Part shown: piece after piece, positions 1 to 9,691 of the stretch | Position numbering within the stretch: the stretch's first letter is position 1 | Layout: the number at the start of each line of letters is the position of its first letter | DNA from: an uncultured Eubacteriales bacterium | GTDB lineage: Bacteria > Bacillota > Clostridia > Peptostreptococcales > Anaerovoracaceae | Assembly (NCBI GenBank): GCA_902786355.1 | Contig: CADABZ010000001.1 | Location: 124,001 to 188,000, forward strand | Length of the DNA: 64,000 bases | Reading direction: 5' to 3' | Notes under the pieces: generated by a model | Seen by the model: the letters and a program-made list of their open reading frames with translations, nothing else | The model's database searches: none | What the model was told of the DNA's origin: nothing | Translations under genes and position numbers: made by a program

Positions 1-624
1 TATGACCTTGCCGTCAAGCGGCGCAAAGTCTACCTTGAAATCTCCTGTATGGACTATATGTCCGCCCAGGAATCTGATCGAATAAGCCACAGAGTCAGCA
101 ATGCTGTGATTGGTCTGGATCGCTTCAATTCTGAATGATCCGATGCTGAAGATGTCGCCTGCTCTGATCACATGAGTCTCGCACCACAGCCCGTGTTCTT
201 CGAGCTTATGATCGATAAGACCCATTGCCAGCGGAGGCGCATATACCGGTACATTCAGTTCTTTGAGAAGATAAGGAATGCCTCCGATATGGTCTTCATG
301 TCCGTGTGTTATGATCAGGCCTTTGATCTTTTCGCTGTTCTCCTTGAGATAAGTGAAGTCCGGAATGACAAGGTCGATGCCGAACATCTCATATTCAGGA
401 AAAGCGAATCCGCAGTCTATGATGAGTATTTCGTTGTTGTATTCAATGAGAGTGCAGTTCTTTCCGATCTCATTGAGTCCGCCCAAAGGGATGACCTTAT
501 ATGGGCCACCCGCTGCAGACGGGATGCTTCTGCGTCTTGCGGAAGCTGCGGGCAAAGCGTCAGAGACGCTTTTGCCCGGATGGTTGTTGTGTCTTCTTCT
601 GTAGTTGTTTTTTAGTCTAGCCAT
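1..624 (-). CDS. rnj: Ribonuclease J, N-terminal part (runs off left edge)
   Basis: The reading frame from the ATG at 624 stays open to base 1, giving 208 codons of a protein normally about 550 residues long. RNase J is an endo- and 5'-3' exoribonuclease of the beta-CASP metallo-beta-lactamase family that matures and decays RNA. After a basic, low-complexity N-terminal extension of about 40 residues the core begins with VIPLGGLNEIGKNC. The zinc motif HGHEDHIGG and the later HTGDFK are intact. It lies 16 bp after the leuS stop codon and is probably the next gene of the same operon. No convincing Shine-Dalgarno sequence is seen before the ATG, so the start could be debated. Family assignment is secure; the C-terminal half is outside the window. 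Confidence 0.93.
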   Translation of the reverse strand, partial: MARLKNNYRRRHNNHPGKSVSDALPAASARRRSIPSAAGGPYKVIPLGGLNEIGKNCTLIEYNNEILIIDCGFAFPEYEMFGIDLVIPDFTYLKENSEKIKGLIITHGHEDHIGGIPYLLKELNVPVYAPPLAMGLIDHKLEEHGLWCETHVIRAGDIFSIGSFRIEAIQTNHSIADSVAYSIRFLGGHIVHTGDFKVDFAPLDGKVI

Positions 625-640
625 ATTGTTAACGGGCCGT

Positions 641-3142
641 TTATCTGACTACGAAATTGACGATCTTATTAGGAATAACAATAACCTTAACTATATTCTT
701 TCCTTCAGTCGCCTCCTTAACCTTTTCGAGTCTTCTGGCGGCCTCTTCTGTTTCCTCCTTGGTTGAATTGTTAGGCATAAGGAATTTATCCTTGAGTTTG
801 CCGTTGACCTGAACGATGATCTCTATCTCGTCTTTGACGAGTGCTTTTTCATCGTATACCGGCCATGACTGGTTATAAAGTCTGTCTTCATGACCGAGCT
901 GGCTCCACAGTTCTTCTGTGATATGCGGAGTGAAAGGATTGAGGACTGTAAGAAGAACCTCTATCGCTTTGTTGAAGAGCGGCAGATTCATCTCTGCGTG
1001 CTGCTTATATTTGTACATTTCGTTGACAAGCTCCATGATGCTTGCGATGGCAGTGTTGAAGTTGAATCTGCCGCCTGCATCCTCGCCAACCTTCTTGATG
1101 GTTGCATTGAGCATGAAGTTGAGGGACTTGTCATCTTCGTTCTCGCATACAGGTTCAGGGAACTCTCTCTGATCTCCTCTGATGGACTCAATATACTCGT
1201 ATACCAGTCTGTATACTCTTCCGAGGAATCTGTAGCTTCCTTCTACACCTTCATCTGACCAGTCAAGTTCCTTTTCAGGAGGTGCTGCGAAGAGTATGAA
1301 GAGTCTTGCTGTATCTGATCCGTATTTTGCCTGGATATCAGCAGGGCTGACAACATTGCCGAGGGACTTGGACATCTTGGCTTTCACATAGTTGCCTTCA
1401 GAATCTGTGTATCCCTTGATAACCATTCCCTGTGTGAGCAGGTTGCTGAACGGTTCTTCTGCATCGCAGAGTCCGAGGTCATGAAGAACCATCTGGAAGA
1501 ATCTTGCATACATCAGGTGAAGAATAGCATGCTCTACGCCGCCAATGTACTGATCGACGTTCATCCAGTAATTGACCTTCTCCGGGTCAAAAGCCATCTC
1601 CTCATTGTGAGCGTCGCAGTATCTGAGGAAGTACCAGGATGAATCAAGGAATGTATCCATGGTATCGATCTCTCTCTCAGCATCTCCGCCGCACTTAGGG
1701 CACTTGCAGGCTCTGAAAGTCTTGGATGTTGTCAGAGGGGAATCACCCTTTCCTGTGAACTCTACGTCTGTAGGAAGCAGAACAGGCAGGTTGTGTTCGT
1801 CCTCAGGGACCCATCCGCACTTCTCGCACCAGATCATAGGGATAGGTGTTCCCCAGTATCTCTGTCTGCTGATGAGCCAGTCTCTGAGCTTATAGTTGAC
1901 AGTCTTGTGTCCGAGGCCTTTTGCTTCAAGATCAGCTGTGATCTTAGCGATAGCCTCCTTGTTATTCATTCCGGTGTATTCTCCGGAGTTGATCATTGTT
2001 CCCTCAGCAATAGCTGCTTCCTGGAGATTATCGAGATCCACGTCAGGAACATCTACTACAGGGATGATGTCGAGACCGAATGCTTTTGCAAATTCGAAGT
2101 CTCTCTGGTCATGAGCCGGTACAGCCATGATAGCGCCGGTACCGTAATCCATGAGTACATAGTCAGAGATGAATATAGGAACCTTCTTGCCGTTGACAGG
2201 GTTTACAGCGTATCTGCCGATGAATTCTCCTGTCTTCTCCTTAGTCAGGGAAGTTCTCTCGAGCTCTGACTTGTGAGCGCTTGCTTCGACATATGCTTTT
2301 ACAGGTGCTTCATATTCAGTTCCTTCTGTAAGCTCAGATACATATGGATGCTCAGGTGAAAGAACCATATATGTGACACCGAAAAGTGTGTCAGGACGTG
2401 TTGTATATACTACGAGATCCTTGTCAAAACCATCGATGGCAAATGTGACCTCAGCACCTTCAGATCTTCCGATCCAGTTGCGCTGCATCGACTTGACCTT
2501 GTCAGGCCATCCCGGAAGCTCATCGAGGTTGGAGAGCAGTCTGTCAGCATAATCAGTGATCTTGAGGTACCACTGGCTGAGATGCTTCTTGGTTACAGGA
2601 GTGTGGCATCTCTCGCAGCATCCGTCAACTACCTGCTCATTGGCAAGTACTGTCTGGCAGTCCGGGCACCAGTTGACCGGGTTATCCTTCTTATATGCGA
2701 GACCCTTCTTGTAGAACTGAATGAAGATCCACTGCATCCATCTGTAATAGTCAGGCTTGCATGTAGCTACTTCCCTGTCCCAGTCATAGCTGAGGCCGAG
2801 AGACTTGAGCTGATCTCTCATGTCAGACATGTTCTGATTAGTCCATGTGAAAGGATGGATACCGTTCTTGATGGCAGCATTCTCAGCAGGAAGACCGAAA
2901 GAATCCCAGCCCATCGGATGAAGGACGTTGTATCCTTTCATCTTCTTGAATCTGGCAACAACATCACCGATGGAATAGTTTCTGACATGGCCCATGTGCA
3001 GCTTGCCTGACGGATATGGGAACATCTCAAGTACATAGTACTTTTCTCTGTCCATGTTATCCTCGGTTCTGAAGGCATTTTCCTCTTCCCAGATTTTCTG
3101 CCACTTGCTTTCTATAGCAGTGAAATCGTATTTGTCCCGCAT
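641..3142 (-). CDS. leuS: Leucyl-tRNA synthetase
   Basis: An 833-residue class I aminoacyl-tRNA synthetase that charges tRNA-Leu, full length for bacterial LeuRS. The HIGH-type signature is HMGH at residues 49-52 and KMSKS is at 589-593. Zinc-type cysteine pairs occur near residues 159-179 and 439-484. The CP1 editing domain shows the TTRPDTLFG motif at about 247-255, so proofreading is expected. The ATG at 3142 has an AAGGAG site 7 bases upstream. It follows rsfS with a 24-bp gap and precedes the RNase J gene. Nothing unusual was seen. Confidence 0.98.
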   Translation of the reverse strand: MRDKYDFTAIESKWQKIWEEENAFRTEDNMDREKYYVLEMFPYPSGKLHMGHVRNYSIGDVVARFKKMKGYNVLHPMGWDSFGLPAENAAIKNGIHPFTWTNQNMSDMRDQLKSLGLSYDWDREVATCKPDYYRWMQWIFIQFYKKGLAYKKDNPVNWCPDCQTVLANEQVVDGCCERCHTPVTKKHLSQWYLKITDYADRLLSNLDELPGWPDKVKSMQRNWIGRSEGAEVTFAIDGFDKDLVVYTTRPDTLFGVTYMVLSPEHPYVSELTEGTEYEAPVKAYVEASAHKSELERTSLTKEKTGEFIGRYAVNPVNGKKVPIFISDYVLMDYGTGAIMAVPAHDQRDFEFAKAFGLDIIPVVDVPDVDLDNLQEAAIAEGTMINSGEYTGMNNKEAIAKITADLEAKGLGHKTVNYKLRDWLISRQRYWGTPIPMIWCEKCGWVPEDEHNLPVLLPTDVEFTGKGDSPLTTSKTFRACKCPKCGGDAEREIDTMDTFLDSSWYFLRYCDAHNEEMAFDPEKVNYWMNVDQYIGGVEHAILHLMYARFFQMVLHDLGLCDAEEPFSNLLTQGMVIKGYTDSEGNYVKAKMSKSLGNVVSPADIQAKYGSDTARLFILFAAPPEKELDWSDEGVEGSYRFLGRVYRLVYEYIESIRGDQREFPEPVCENEDDKSLNFMLNATIKKVGEDAGGRFNFNTAIASIMELVNEMYKYKQHAEMNLPLFNKAIEVLLTVLNPFTPHITEELWSQLGHEDRLYNQSWPVYDEKALVKDEIEIIVQVNGKLKDKFLMPNNSTKEETEEAARRLEKVKEATEGKNIVKVIVIPNKIVNFVVR

Positions 3143-3166
3143 ATTTGTACTCCTTATTGTTTTAGA

Positions 3167-3508
3167 TTATCCGACCAGAATCGACTCGCAGTCGCTCCAT
3201 ATCTTTTCAAGTGTGTATTTATCTCTTGTCGACTCAGTGAAAAGATTTACAATAACATCTCCGCCGTCAACCAGAATCCATCCTGTATCCGGTCTTCCGT
3301 CTTTGCTCTTAGGTGTGATGCCAACCTCAGCAAATTTGTCCTCTACTTCATCTGCAAGAGCTCCAAGCTGTCTTTCAGATCCGCCTGTAGCGATGACGAA
3401 GTAGTCAGCGAATGATGATTTTTCAGCGATATCGATGATAACGACATCTCTTGCCTTCTTTTCACTGAGCAGATTGCCTATTGTCTGTGCAACTTCTTTG
3501 CTTTCCAT
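3167..3508 (-). CDS. rsfS: Ribosomal silencing factor RsfS
   Basis: A 113-residue protein of the RsfS/Iojap family, which binds ribosomal protein L14 on the 50S subunit and blocks subunit joining when nutrients are short. The family core is visible as DVVIIDIAEKSSFADYFVIA, followed by the GSERQ and DGRPDTGWILVD stretches and a C-terminal region near LEKIW. The start at 3508 is preceded by TAAGGAG, which sits inside the end of yqeK; only 2 bases separate the two genes, so translational coupling is likely. The yqeK-rsfS-leuS order is common in Firmicutes. Confidence 0.96.
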   Translation of the reverse strand: MESKEVAQTIGNLLSEKKARDVVIIDIAEKSSFADYFVIATGGSERQLGALADEVEDKFAEVGITPKSKDGRPDTGWILVDGGDVIVNLFTESTRDKYTLEKIWSDCESILVG

Positions 3509-3510
3509 CT

Positions 3511-4089
3511 TTACTCCTTACTGTTGATCCTGTCTATAATGAATTGTCTTGCTTCTACTGTATCCGCGTCCGGAGTCCTGCCCTTCATCTCAAGACGCTC
3601 CAGTGTGTAATCCATGATGAAGAGACATGCTCCGTCAAGATCTTCCGCAGCCTGGGCCTGAAGTTCTTCAAGTCCCGGGTAGCTTCGGTTCTCCTCTATC
3701 GCGTCTGATACATACACTATCTCCTCAAGAAGGCTCATGCCCCTGCGCCCTGTCGTGTGGCTTCTTACTGCATCAAGGACTTCTTCGTCATCGACTCCGA
3801 ACTCATCCTGCAATATGCATGCAGCTACCTTGGAGTGAGCCAGAGGATTATTGTCGATATACATATCCGGAAGGCCGTATTTCCTGACATAGCTGTTCAT
3901 CTCTTCATTCGTAAAACACTTAGCGATGTCATGATATCTTCCGGCAAAAGCCGCTTTTTCGATGTCTGCGCCGTATATTGCAGCAAGCTTTGAAGCCATT
4001 TTCTCAACACCGAGAGAATGAGTGTATCTCGACGGCTTCAGGTGCTGTTTCATGAATTCATCCAGTTCAGATTTCTTTGTACAGATCAT
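3511..4089 (-). CDS. yqeK: YqeK, HD-domain Ap4A hydrolase-like protein
   Basis: About 192 residues with an HD phosphohydrolase domain. YqeK proteins cleave diadenosine tetraphosphate symmetrically to ADP and act downstream of NadD in many Firmicutes. The metal motif is seen as GRYHDIAKC, with the upstream His in RYTHSLGVEKMA and a later RSHTTGRRGMS. The open frame extends to 4146, but that start would overlap nadD by 80 bases. I chose the ATG at 4089 because the following segment matches the usual family N-terminus. A GGAGAG lies rather far (about 14 bases) upstream, and an ATG at 4053 is an alternative. The overlap with nadD is 23 bases. Confidence 0.9.
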   Translation of the reverse strand: MICTKKSELDEFMKQHLKPSRYTHSLGVEKMASKLAAIYGADIEKAAFAGRYHDIAKCFTNEEMNSYVRKYGLPDMYIDNNPLAHSKVAACILQDEFGVDDEEVLDAVRSHTTGRRGMSLLEEIVYVSDAIEENRSYPGLEELQAQAAEDLDGACLFIMDYTLERLEMKGRTPDADTVEARQFIIDRINSKE

Positions 4090-4678
4090 GTCTAGCGATA
4101 TATCTCTCCACTTCCGGCGGAACCAGTCCGTCCAGAGATTCCCCATCCCGGACCCTTCGTCTTATCTCAGATGAAGATGCATCTACCGGCTCCATTTTCA
4201 TAACTGTTATGTCCGCATCGTATTTTTCCCGCAGGTATCTGATCTTTTCTATGCCTGCAGCATCATCTGTGTCAGGCCGGCGGGCTGTTATGAGAGAATA
4301 GTTTCTTAATATCTCCTCTCCGCAGTACCAGGTATCTACCTGCATTACAGAATCATAGCCTAGTATAAAACTCAGTTTCCCGCCAAGCAGTCTGCTCCAG
4401 TGCCTGAGTGTCTCCACCGTGTATGACGGACCTTCTTTGCTGAGTTCATACCTTGATACGCAGAATGAAGGATGATATCTGAGAACTGACTCTATCATCC
4501 TCACTCTGTCAGCGCCCGGGGTGACTCTGCGGTCCTGCTTGAACGGTGATACGTATGCAGGCATGAATATCACTTTGTCTATGCCGCACTCTGACGAAGC
4601 GTGCGATGCCAGTGCAATGTGACCGTTATGCACCGGATCGAATGATCCTCCATAGATAGCGTAATGTCTCTTATCCAT
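4067..4678 (-). CDS. nadD: Nicotinate-nucleotide adenylyltransferase
   Basis: A 203-residue nucleotidyltransferase that converts nicotinate mononucleotide and ATP to deamido-NAD in NAD synthesis. The GGSFDPVHNGH motif at the N-terminus and the ISSSEIRRR-type motif near the C-terminus (here SSSEIRRRV) are both present. The ATG at 4678 overlaps the aspS stop in a TAATG arrangement, so translation is probably coupled. The gene overlaps yqeK downstream. Length is standard. Confidence 0.96.
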   Translation of the reverse strand: MDKRHYAIYGGSFDPVHNGHIALASHASSECGIDKVIFMPAYVSPFKQDRRVTPGADRVRMIESVLRYHPSFCVSRYELSKEGPSYTVETLRHWSRLLGGKLSFILGYDSVMQVDTWYCGEEILRNYSLITARRPDTDDAAGIEKIRYLREKYDADITVMKMEPVDASSSEIRRRVRDGESLDGLVPPEVERYIARHDLYKEI

Positions 4679-6447
4679 TATGCTTCTGCGGATTCTGCAA
4701 GTGCTATACCGAGTTCTTCAAGCTGTCCTTCGCCTGCCGGAGCCGGAGCTTCGCATACAGGGCATTCAGCAGCCTGATTCTTAGGGAATGCAATTACTTC
4801 TCTTATGCTCTTCTCACCCAGGAGCAGCATGACGAGTCTGTCAAGACCGTATGCAAGTCCTGCATGAGGAGGTGCTCCGTACTTGAATGCTTCGATGAGG
4901 AACCCGAATTTTTCCTGGCATTCTTCATCAGTCAGTCCGAGGATGGTAAACATCTTCTTCTGGAGATCCTTGTCGTGAATTCTTACGCTTCCTCCGCCGA
5001 GCTCCACGCCGTTGAGGACGATATCGTAAGCGTCAGCATTGACTGAGAATACATCTGTATCAAGCTTGTCGAGCTCGTCGAGCTTAGGCTGAGTGAACGG
5101 ATGGTGAGTAGCTCTCATATTGCCCTCCTCATCCTTTTCGAACATCGGGAAGTCAACGACCCAGAGGAAGTTGAACTGATTGTCATCGAGCATTCCGAGC
5201 AGTCCTGCGATCCTTCTTCTGAGGAATCCGAGTGAGTCATAAGTAACCTTGGATGTTCCTGATACGATGAAGACGATATCTCCGCAAGTTGCGCCGCATT
5301 TGTCGAGAACAGCCTTCAGCTCCTCTTCGCTGAAGTATTTACCGATGGATGAGCTGATACCGGATTCTTCATATTTGATCCAGATAAGGCCCTTTGCGCC
5401 GTAGTGCTTTACTTCATTGGTGAGCTTGTCGATCTTCTTTCTTGAGAATTCTGAAGCTCCTCCCGGAACGCAGATGCCTCTGATGTCTCCGCCGGCAGCG
5501 AGATTGTCCGTGAAGAGCCCGAAGCTGCATCCTTCGAATACATCATTGAGCTTGATAAGCTCTATGTCAAAACGTGTATCCGGCTTGTCTGAGCCGTAGC
5601 GCTCCATAGCCTCAGCATATGTCATTCTAGGGAATGGTGTCTCAATGTCTATTCCCTTGACTTCCTTCATTACTCTCTTGAGGAATCCTTCCTGTACTTC
5701 GATGACTTCATCAACACCTGCAAATGACATCTCAAGGTCGATCTGAGTGAACTCCGGCTGTCTGTCAGCTCTGAGGTCCTCATCGCGGAAGCATTTTGCG
5801 ATCTGAAGATATCTGTCAGTGCCCGATACCATCAGGAGCTGCTTGAACATCTGCGGAGACTGCGGAAGAGCATAGAAGTATCCGTTGTGGATCCTGCTCG
5901 GTACGATATAGTCTCTTGCGCCTTCCGGTGTCGGCTTGATGAGGATAGGTGTTTCGACTTCTGTAAAGCCGTTCTCATCGAAGTAGTCTCTGCAGACCTT
6001 AACGACCTTGTGTCTGAAGGACAGATTTCTCTGCATCTTGTTCTTGCGGAGATCGAGATATCTGTACTTGAGTCTGAGGTTTTCGTCTACGTTGTCATCG
6101 TCTCTTACATAAATAGGAGGTGTATCAGCCTTGGAGTAGATAACCAGATCATCTGCAAATACTTCGATATCTCCTGTATCTATGTTGGCATTCTTGGAGG
6201 ATCTCTCCTTGACTGTACCCTTTACTCCGATGCAGAATTCGCTTCTGAGTGACTTTGCAGCCTCAAGGATCTCAGCAGGAGCATCTTCGTTGAATGTTAC
6301 CTGTGTGATTCCGGTCTTGTCTCTCAGATCGACGAAAACGAGGCTTCCGAGGCTTCTGGATTTCGCTACCCAACCATTGAGAGTTACATGTTTTCCTTCA
6401 TCGGCGAGCCTGAGCTCTCCGCACATGTGTGTTCTTTTAAATAACAT
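4678..6447 (-). CDS. aspS: Aspartyl-tRNA synthetase
   Basis: A class IIb synthetase of 589 residues with an N-terminal OB-fold anticodon-binding domain (about 15-100), class II motif 2 (CFRDEDLRADRQPEFTQID), a central GAD insertion and motif 3 (GLAYGLDRLVMLLLG) near the C-terminus. The open frame reaches a TTG at 6453, but the ATG at 6447 is preceded by AAGGAAGG at 8 bases and gives the usual N-terminus. It overlaps the end of hisS by 11 bases. Whether it is discriminating or also charges tRNA-Asn cannot be told without knowing if GatCAB is present elsewhere. Confidence 0.97.
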   Translation of the reverse strand: MLFKRTHMCGELRLADEGKHVTLNGWVAKSRSLGSLVFVDLRDKTGITQVTFNEDAPAEILEAAKSLRSEFCIGVKGTVKERSSKNANIDTGDIEVFADDLVIYSKADTPPIYVRDDDNVDENLRLKYRYLDLRKNKMQRNLSFRHKVVKVCRDYFDENGFTEVETPILIKPTPEGARDYIVPSRIHNGYFYALPQSPQMFKQLLMVSGTDRYLQIAKCFRDEDLRADRQPEFTQIDLEMSFAGVDEVIEVQEGFLKRVMKEVKGIDIETPFPRMTYAEAMERYGSDKPDTRFDIELIKLNDVFEGCSFGLFTDNLAAGGDIRGICVPGGASEFSRKKIDKLTNEVKHYGAKGLIWIKYEESGISSSIGKYFSEEELKAVLDKCGATCGDIVFIVSGTSKVTYDSLGFLRRRIAGLLGMLDDNQFNFLWVVDFPMFEKDEEGNMRATHHPFTQPKLDELDKLDTDVFSVNADAYDIVLNGVELGGGSVRIHDKDLQKKMFTILGLTDEECQEKFGFLIEAFKYGAPPHAGLAYGLDRLVMLLLGEKSIREVIAFPKNQAAECPVCEAPAPAGEGQLEELGIALAESAEA

Positions 6448-7684
6448 CTGCAAGACCTTCCTTTCTGACTTTAGTCTGCGAAGAATCGGACATCTTCTTG
6501 AGTGTTAGCTCTCCGCTTGCGACTTCATCATCACCTATAACTACTGTATATTCTGCACCGATCTTATCGGCGTATTTCATCTGTCCCTTGAGATTGCGCT
6601 CTCTTGTATCCATCTCAGCGCGTATGCCCTTCTGCCTGAGTTCATGCAGCAGCCTGACTGAATACTCTCTGGCCTCATTGCCGATCCAGGCTATGAATAT
6701 CTGAGGCTTCAGATCACCGCCGAAATCGTGGCCGGCCAGCTCCATCATCATAAGAAGACGCTCTTTGCCGAGGCCGAAGCCTACGCCCGGGATATCAGGG
6801 CCGCCGACTTCTTCGATAAGGTGGTCATATCTGCCGCCTCCGCACACAGTTCCCTGTGCACCGATCTTGTTAGTGATGAATTCGAAGGCGGTCTTGGTGT
6901 AGTAATCAAGACCTCTGACGATCGTAGGGTCTACTACATAACTGATGCCCATAGCATCGAGGTGGCTCTTTAGCTCCTCAAAATCTTTCCTGCAGTCATC
7001 GCAGAGATAGTCGAGCATCATCGGTGCGCCTTTGACAAGCTCTTTATCCTGAGGCGACTTGCAGTCGAGGATCCTCATCGGGTTTTTGTCAAATCTTGAC
7101 TTGCATGTATCGCACAGGCAGTCGAACTTAGGCCTGAGGAAGTCCTGCAGCGCTGTCCTGTGTACCGGTCTGCAGTTTCTGCAGCCTACGCTGGATATGT
7201 GAAGCTCGATATCATCAATGCCCATCCTTCTGAGAAAATCATATCCGAGTGCGATGATCTCCGCATCTGCGAGCATGCTGTGTGTACCGAAGTTCTCAAT
7301 TCCGAACTGATGGAACTCTCTGAGTCTTCCTGCCTGAGGCTTCTCGTATCTGAAGCACGGCGTGTTGTAATAGACTTTTGTCGGCTGGGTCATGGCATAC
7401 TGATTGCTCTCTATAAAAGATCTGACCGCAGGAGATGTGCCTTCCGGCTTGAGCGTGATGCTTCTGCCGCCCATATCGTTGAAGGTGTACATTTCCTTCT
7501 GTACTACATCGGTAGTATCTCCTATTCCCCTGTTGAACAGCTCAGTAGCTTCGAATACCGGAGTTCTGATCTCTTTGAATCCGTATTCAGCGCATATCTC
7601 AGCCCATTTCTTCTCGATGTACTGCCATTTGTAGGAATCACCCATGAGTACATCTTTGGTTCCCTTTGGCGCTTTAATTGCCAT
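6437..7684 (-). CDS. hisS: Histidyl-tRNA synthetase
   Basis: A class II synthetase of 415 residues. The catalytic core begins with KGTKDVL and includes REFHQFGIE (motif 2 region), the histidine-A signature GLDYYTKTAFEF and motif 3 around GVGFGLGKERLL. A C-terminal anticodon-binding domain follows (from about residue 325). A longer frame exists to 7738, but the ATG at 7684 has a textbook GGAGG at 6 bases and matches the family N-terminus. It sits between hemZ and aspS. hisS followed by aspS is a common pair. No T-box leader fits into the 13-bp gap after hemZ. Confidence 0.97.
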   Translation of the reverse strand: MAIKAPKGTKDVLMGDSYKWQYIEKKWAEICAEYGFKEIRTPVFEATELFNRGIGDTTDVVQKEMYTFNDMGGRSITLKPEGTSPAVRSFIESNQYAMTQPTKVYYNTPCFRYEKPQAGRLREFHQFGIENFGTHSMLADAEIIALGYDFLRRMGIDDIELHISSVGCRNCRPVHRTALQDFLRPKFDCLCDTCKSRFDKNPMRILDCKSPQDKELVKGAPMMLDYLCDDCRKDFEELKSHLDAMGISYVVDPTIVRGLDYYTKTAFEFITNKIGAQGTVCGGGRYDHLIEEVGGPDIPGVGFGLGKERLLMMMELAGHDFGGDLKPQIFIAWIGNEAREYSVRLLHELRQKGIRAEMDTRERNLKGQMKYADKIGAEYTVVIGDDEVASGELTLKKMSDSSQTKVRKEGLADVI

Positions 7685-7697
7685 TATTACCTCCGAA

Positions 7698-9098
7698 TTA
7701 TGATTGATAGTATTCGTTCTTGCGAGCGAGTATCTCATCGAACCGCTCGTTATATACTTTATAATTGTTCACATTGGCCACTCTCTCGAGGCGGTCCTCA
7801 TCAGGATAATAGACCTTGCCTATGCCGCCGGCTCCGAGTGCTATGATGGTCTGCTTTTCTTCCATGATCCTGATATTGTATATGGAATGCTTTCCAGGTC
7901 TGCAGTATCCGACGTTCTCGAGAGCTCCCATCTGATGCTTCTGCCTGTATATATAATACGGAACGAAGCCTGCTTCACGGAGCCTCTTTCTTGCATAACC
8001 GACCATTGCAGCGACTTTGTCAGTATCTCTTCTGTAATATTCCGGATCATTCTCTCTGAGCCTTGATCCGCGCTTGACCGACAGAGTGTGTATAGTGATA
8101 TTGTTGGCTCCGAGTGTAAGGATCTCTTCAAGCGTATCTCTGAAATCTGCTTCATCCTCTCCCGGAAGTCCTGCTATGAGATCAGCATTGATGACATCAA
8201 AGCTGTATTCGGATGCAAGTCTGTAGCCGCTGCGTATGTCTTCCGCAGTATGATCCCTGCCTATGCGGCGAAGTGTCTCATCCTTCATAGACTGTGGATT
8301 GATGCTTATGCGGCTTATGCCGTGAGACTTCATGACACCGAGCTTATCAGCTGTTATAGTGTCCGGTCTGCCGGCTTCTATAGTGAACTCTATGTCAGAA
8401 GGATCAACTGAGAAGCTTTCACTTACAGCATCTATCATGATCCCGAGCTGCTCCGCATTTAATGTCGTCGGTGTCCCGCCCCCGATATATATGCTTTCGA
8501 GGACAGTCCCGTGCTCTTTTGCCAGAGAGCCTGCATAGCTGATCTCTCTCAGGAGATTGTCAAAATACTCCTGAATATCTTCCTCAGGTGCGACTGTCGA
8601 TGCAAAAGCGCAGTATTCACACCTCGTCGGACAGAACGGGATACCGATATACAGTCCGGCAACTGAGGAAGGATCATCATTAAGAACGCTTATCTGGTAT
8701 TCAGCGATCTCTCTGAGAAGACTTATCTTCTCTTCCGAGACCAGGTATCTCTCTGAGAGAAGCTTCTCCATACCGCTGAGCGACCCTGATTCTCTGAGCA
8801 TCTCATATGCGAGCTTCAGCGGTCTCACTCCTGTAAGAGTGCCCCAGCCGCTTTCTCTGCCTGTGATATCAGAGAGAAGCCGGTAGAACTCCCTCTTGAT
8901 CTCATCCCGGTCAGAAGATCCGCTTCTGTTGATTATGAAGCTTCCTTCTCTCAGAGGAAGTCTTCCTCCCGGCATATTGATACCTATGACCTCAAACTCA
9001 TCATCTGCGAGAAATACTCTCGCAAGCTCAGAGTAATGATAGTCATTGGATATATTGTTTATATAAAATCTATACAAAGGGATTTGCCCTCTTTTCAT
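7698..9098 (-). CDS. hemZ: HemZ-type coproporphyrinogen dehydrogenase, radical SAM
   Basis: A 466-residue radical SAM protein of the HemN/HemZ family, thought to oxidise coproporphyrinogen III without oxygen; some members have heme-chaperone-like roles instead. An N-terminal region of about 160 residues precedes the cluster motif CPTRCEYC (CxxxCxxC) within YIGIPFCPTRCEYCAFAS. The glycine-rich SAM motif YIGGGTPTT follows. It overlaps the upstream metallo-hydrolase gene by 29 bases. The start at 9098 has only a weak, too-close AGGAT, so the true start may be a few codons downstream. In relation to the tetrapyrrole genes further right it could serve heme synthesis, but it is in a different operon. 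Confidence 0.9.
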   Translation of the reverse strand: MKRGQIPLYRFYINNISNDYHYSELARVFLADDEFEVIGINMPGGRLPLREGSFIINRSGSSDRDEIKREFYRLLSDITGRESGWGTLTGVRPLKLAYEMLRESGSLSGMEKLLSERYLVSEEKISLLREIAEYQISVLNDDPSSVAGLYIGIPFCPTRCEYCAFASTVAPEEDIQEYFDNLLREISYAGSLAKEHGTVLESIYIGGGTPTTLNAEQLGIMIDAVSESFSVDPSDIEFTIEAGRPDTITADKLGVMKSHGISRISINPQSMKDETLRRIGRDHTAEDIRSGYRLASEYSFDVINADLIAGLPGEDEADFRDTLEEILTLGANNITIHTLSVKRGSRLRENDPEYYRRDTDKVAAMVGYARKRLREAGFVPYYIYRQKHQMGALENVGYCRPGKHSIYNIRIMEEKQTIIALGAGGIGKVYYPDEDRLERVANVNNYKVYNERFDEILARKNEYYQS

Positions 9099-9687
9099 AT
9101 CCTATCTGAGTAGCAGGACCATGGCCAGGATATACGACAATGTTCTCATCGAGCGTATAAAGCCTGGTCCTGATCGAATGTTCCAGAGTCTCCCAGTCAC
9201 CTGTCTCAAGTGCAGTATTGCCTACTGACAGTCTGAAGAGTGTATCTCCTGTGAAAGCTTCCTCATCTGTGACAAAACAGATGCCGCCTTCAGTGTGGCC
9301 CGGAGTCTCTATGACTCTGAGCTTTGTCTCGCCGAGCGTGATGACATCTCCGTCTCTGAGAAGCTGGTCTGCTTCCGGACACGCCTCCCCGCCGTGAGAA
9401 ATAGCCATCCACTTATTGTCAGTGCCTCCGTGGAGGAGATATGTCTCGGCAGCCGGAGCCGCAAAAACAGCCTGCGGATATTTATCAAGATATCTCTTTG
9501 CTGCGGCATAGTGATCATAGTGACCATGTGTAAGCAGTACGTATCTCAGGTCTGTGATTACAGAAGCGGCCTGAGGTACGTAGTAACCCGGATCTATGAC
9601 CGCCTGGATGCCTGTGGCTGTATCTGTTATGAGATATGTGTTCTCCTGAAGCGGGCCCATGGAGAAGCAGTTGATTTTCAGGCTCAT
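9070..9687 (-). CDS. MBL-fold metallo-hydrolase (glyoxalase II-like)
   Basis: 205 residues of the metallo-beta-lactamase fold. The metal ligands are visible as THGHYDHYAA (HxHxDH), the GHTEG histidine, the FTGDTLF aspartate and the YPGHGP histidine near the C-terminus. Proteins of this size next to relA and hemZ in Firmicutes are usually annotated as hydroxyacylglutathione hydrolase-like; the real substrate is unknown. The start has GAGGT 6 bases upstream, overlapping the relA stop region. Confidence 0.92.
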   Translation of the reverse strand: MSLKINCFSMGPLQENTYLITDTATGIQAVIDPGYYVPQAASVITDLRYVLLTHGHYDHYAAAKRYLDKYPQAVFAAPAAETYLLHGGTDNKWMAISHGGEACPEADQLLRDGDVITLGETKLRVIETPGHTEGGICFVTDEEAFTGDTLFRLSVGNTALETGDWETLEHSIRTRLYTLDENIVVYPGHGPATQIGYEKRANPFV

Positions 9688-9691
9688 AATT

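Noticed and set aside
3143-7697. T-box leaders for leuS, aspS or hisS
   Set aside because: All gaps before these genes are under 30 bp or overlap, too short for a T-box.
7160-7846. Plus-strand open frame of 228 codons opposite hisS and the end of hemZ
   Set aside because: Shadow of conserved genes; no ribosome site and no recognisable domain.
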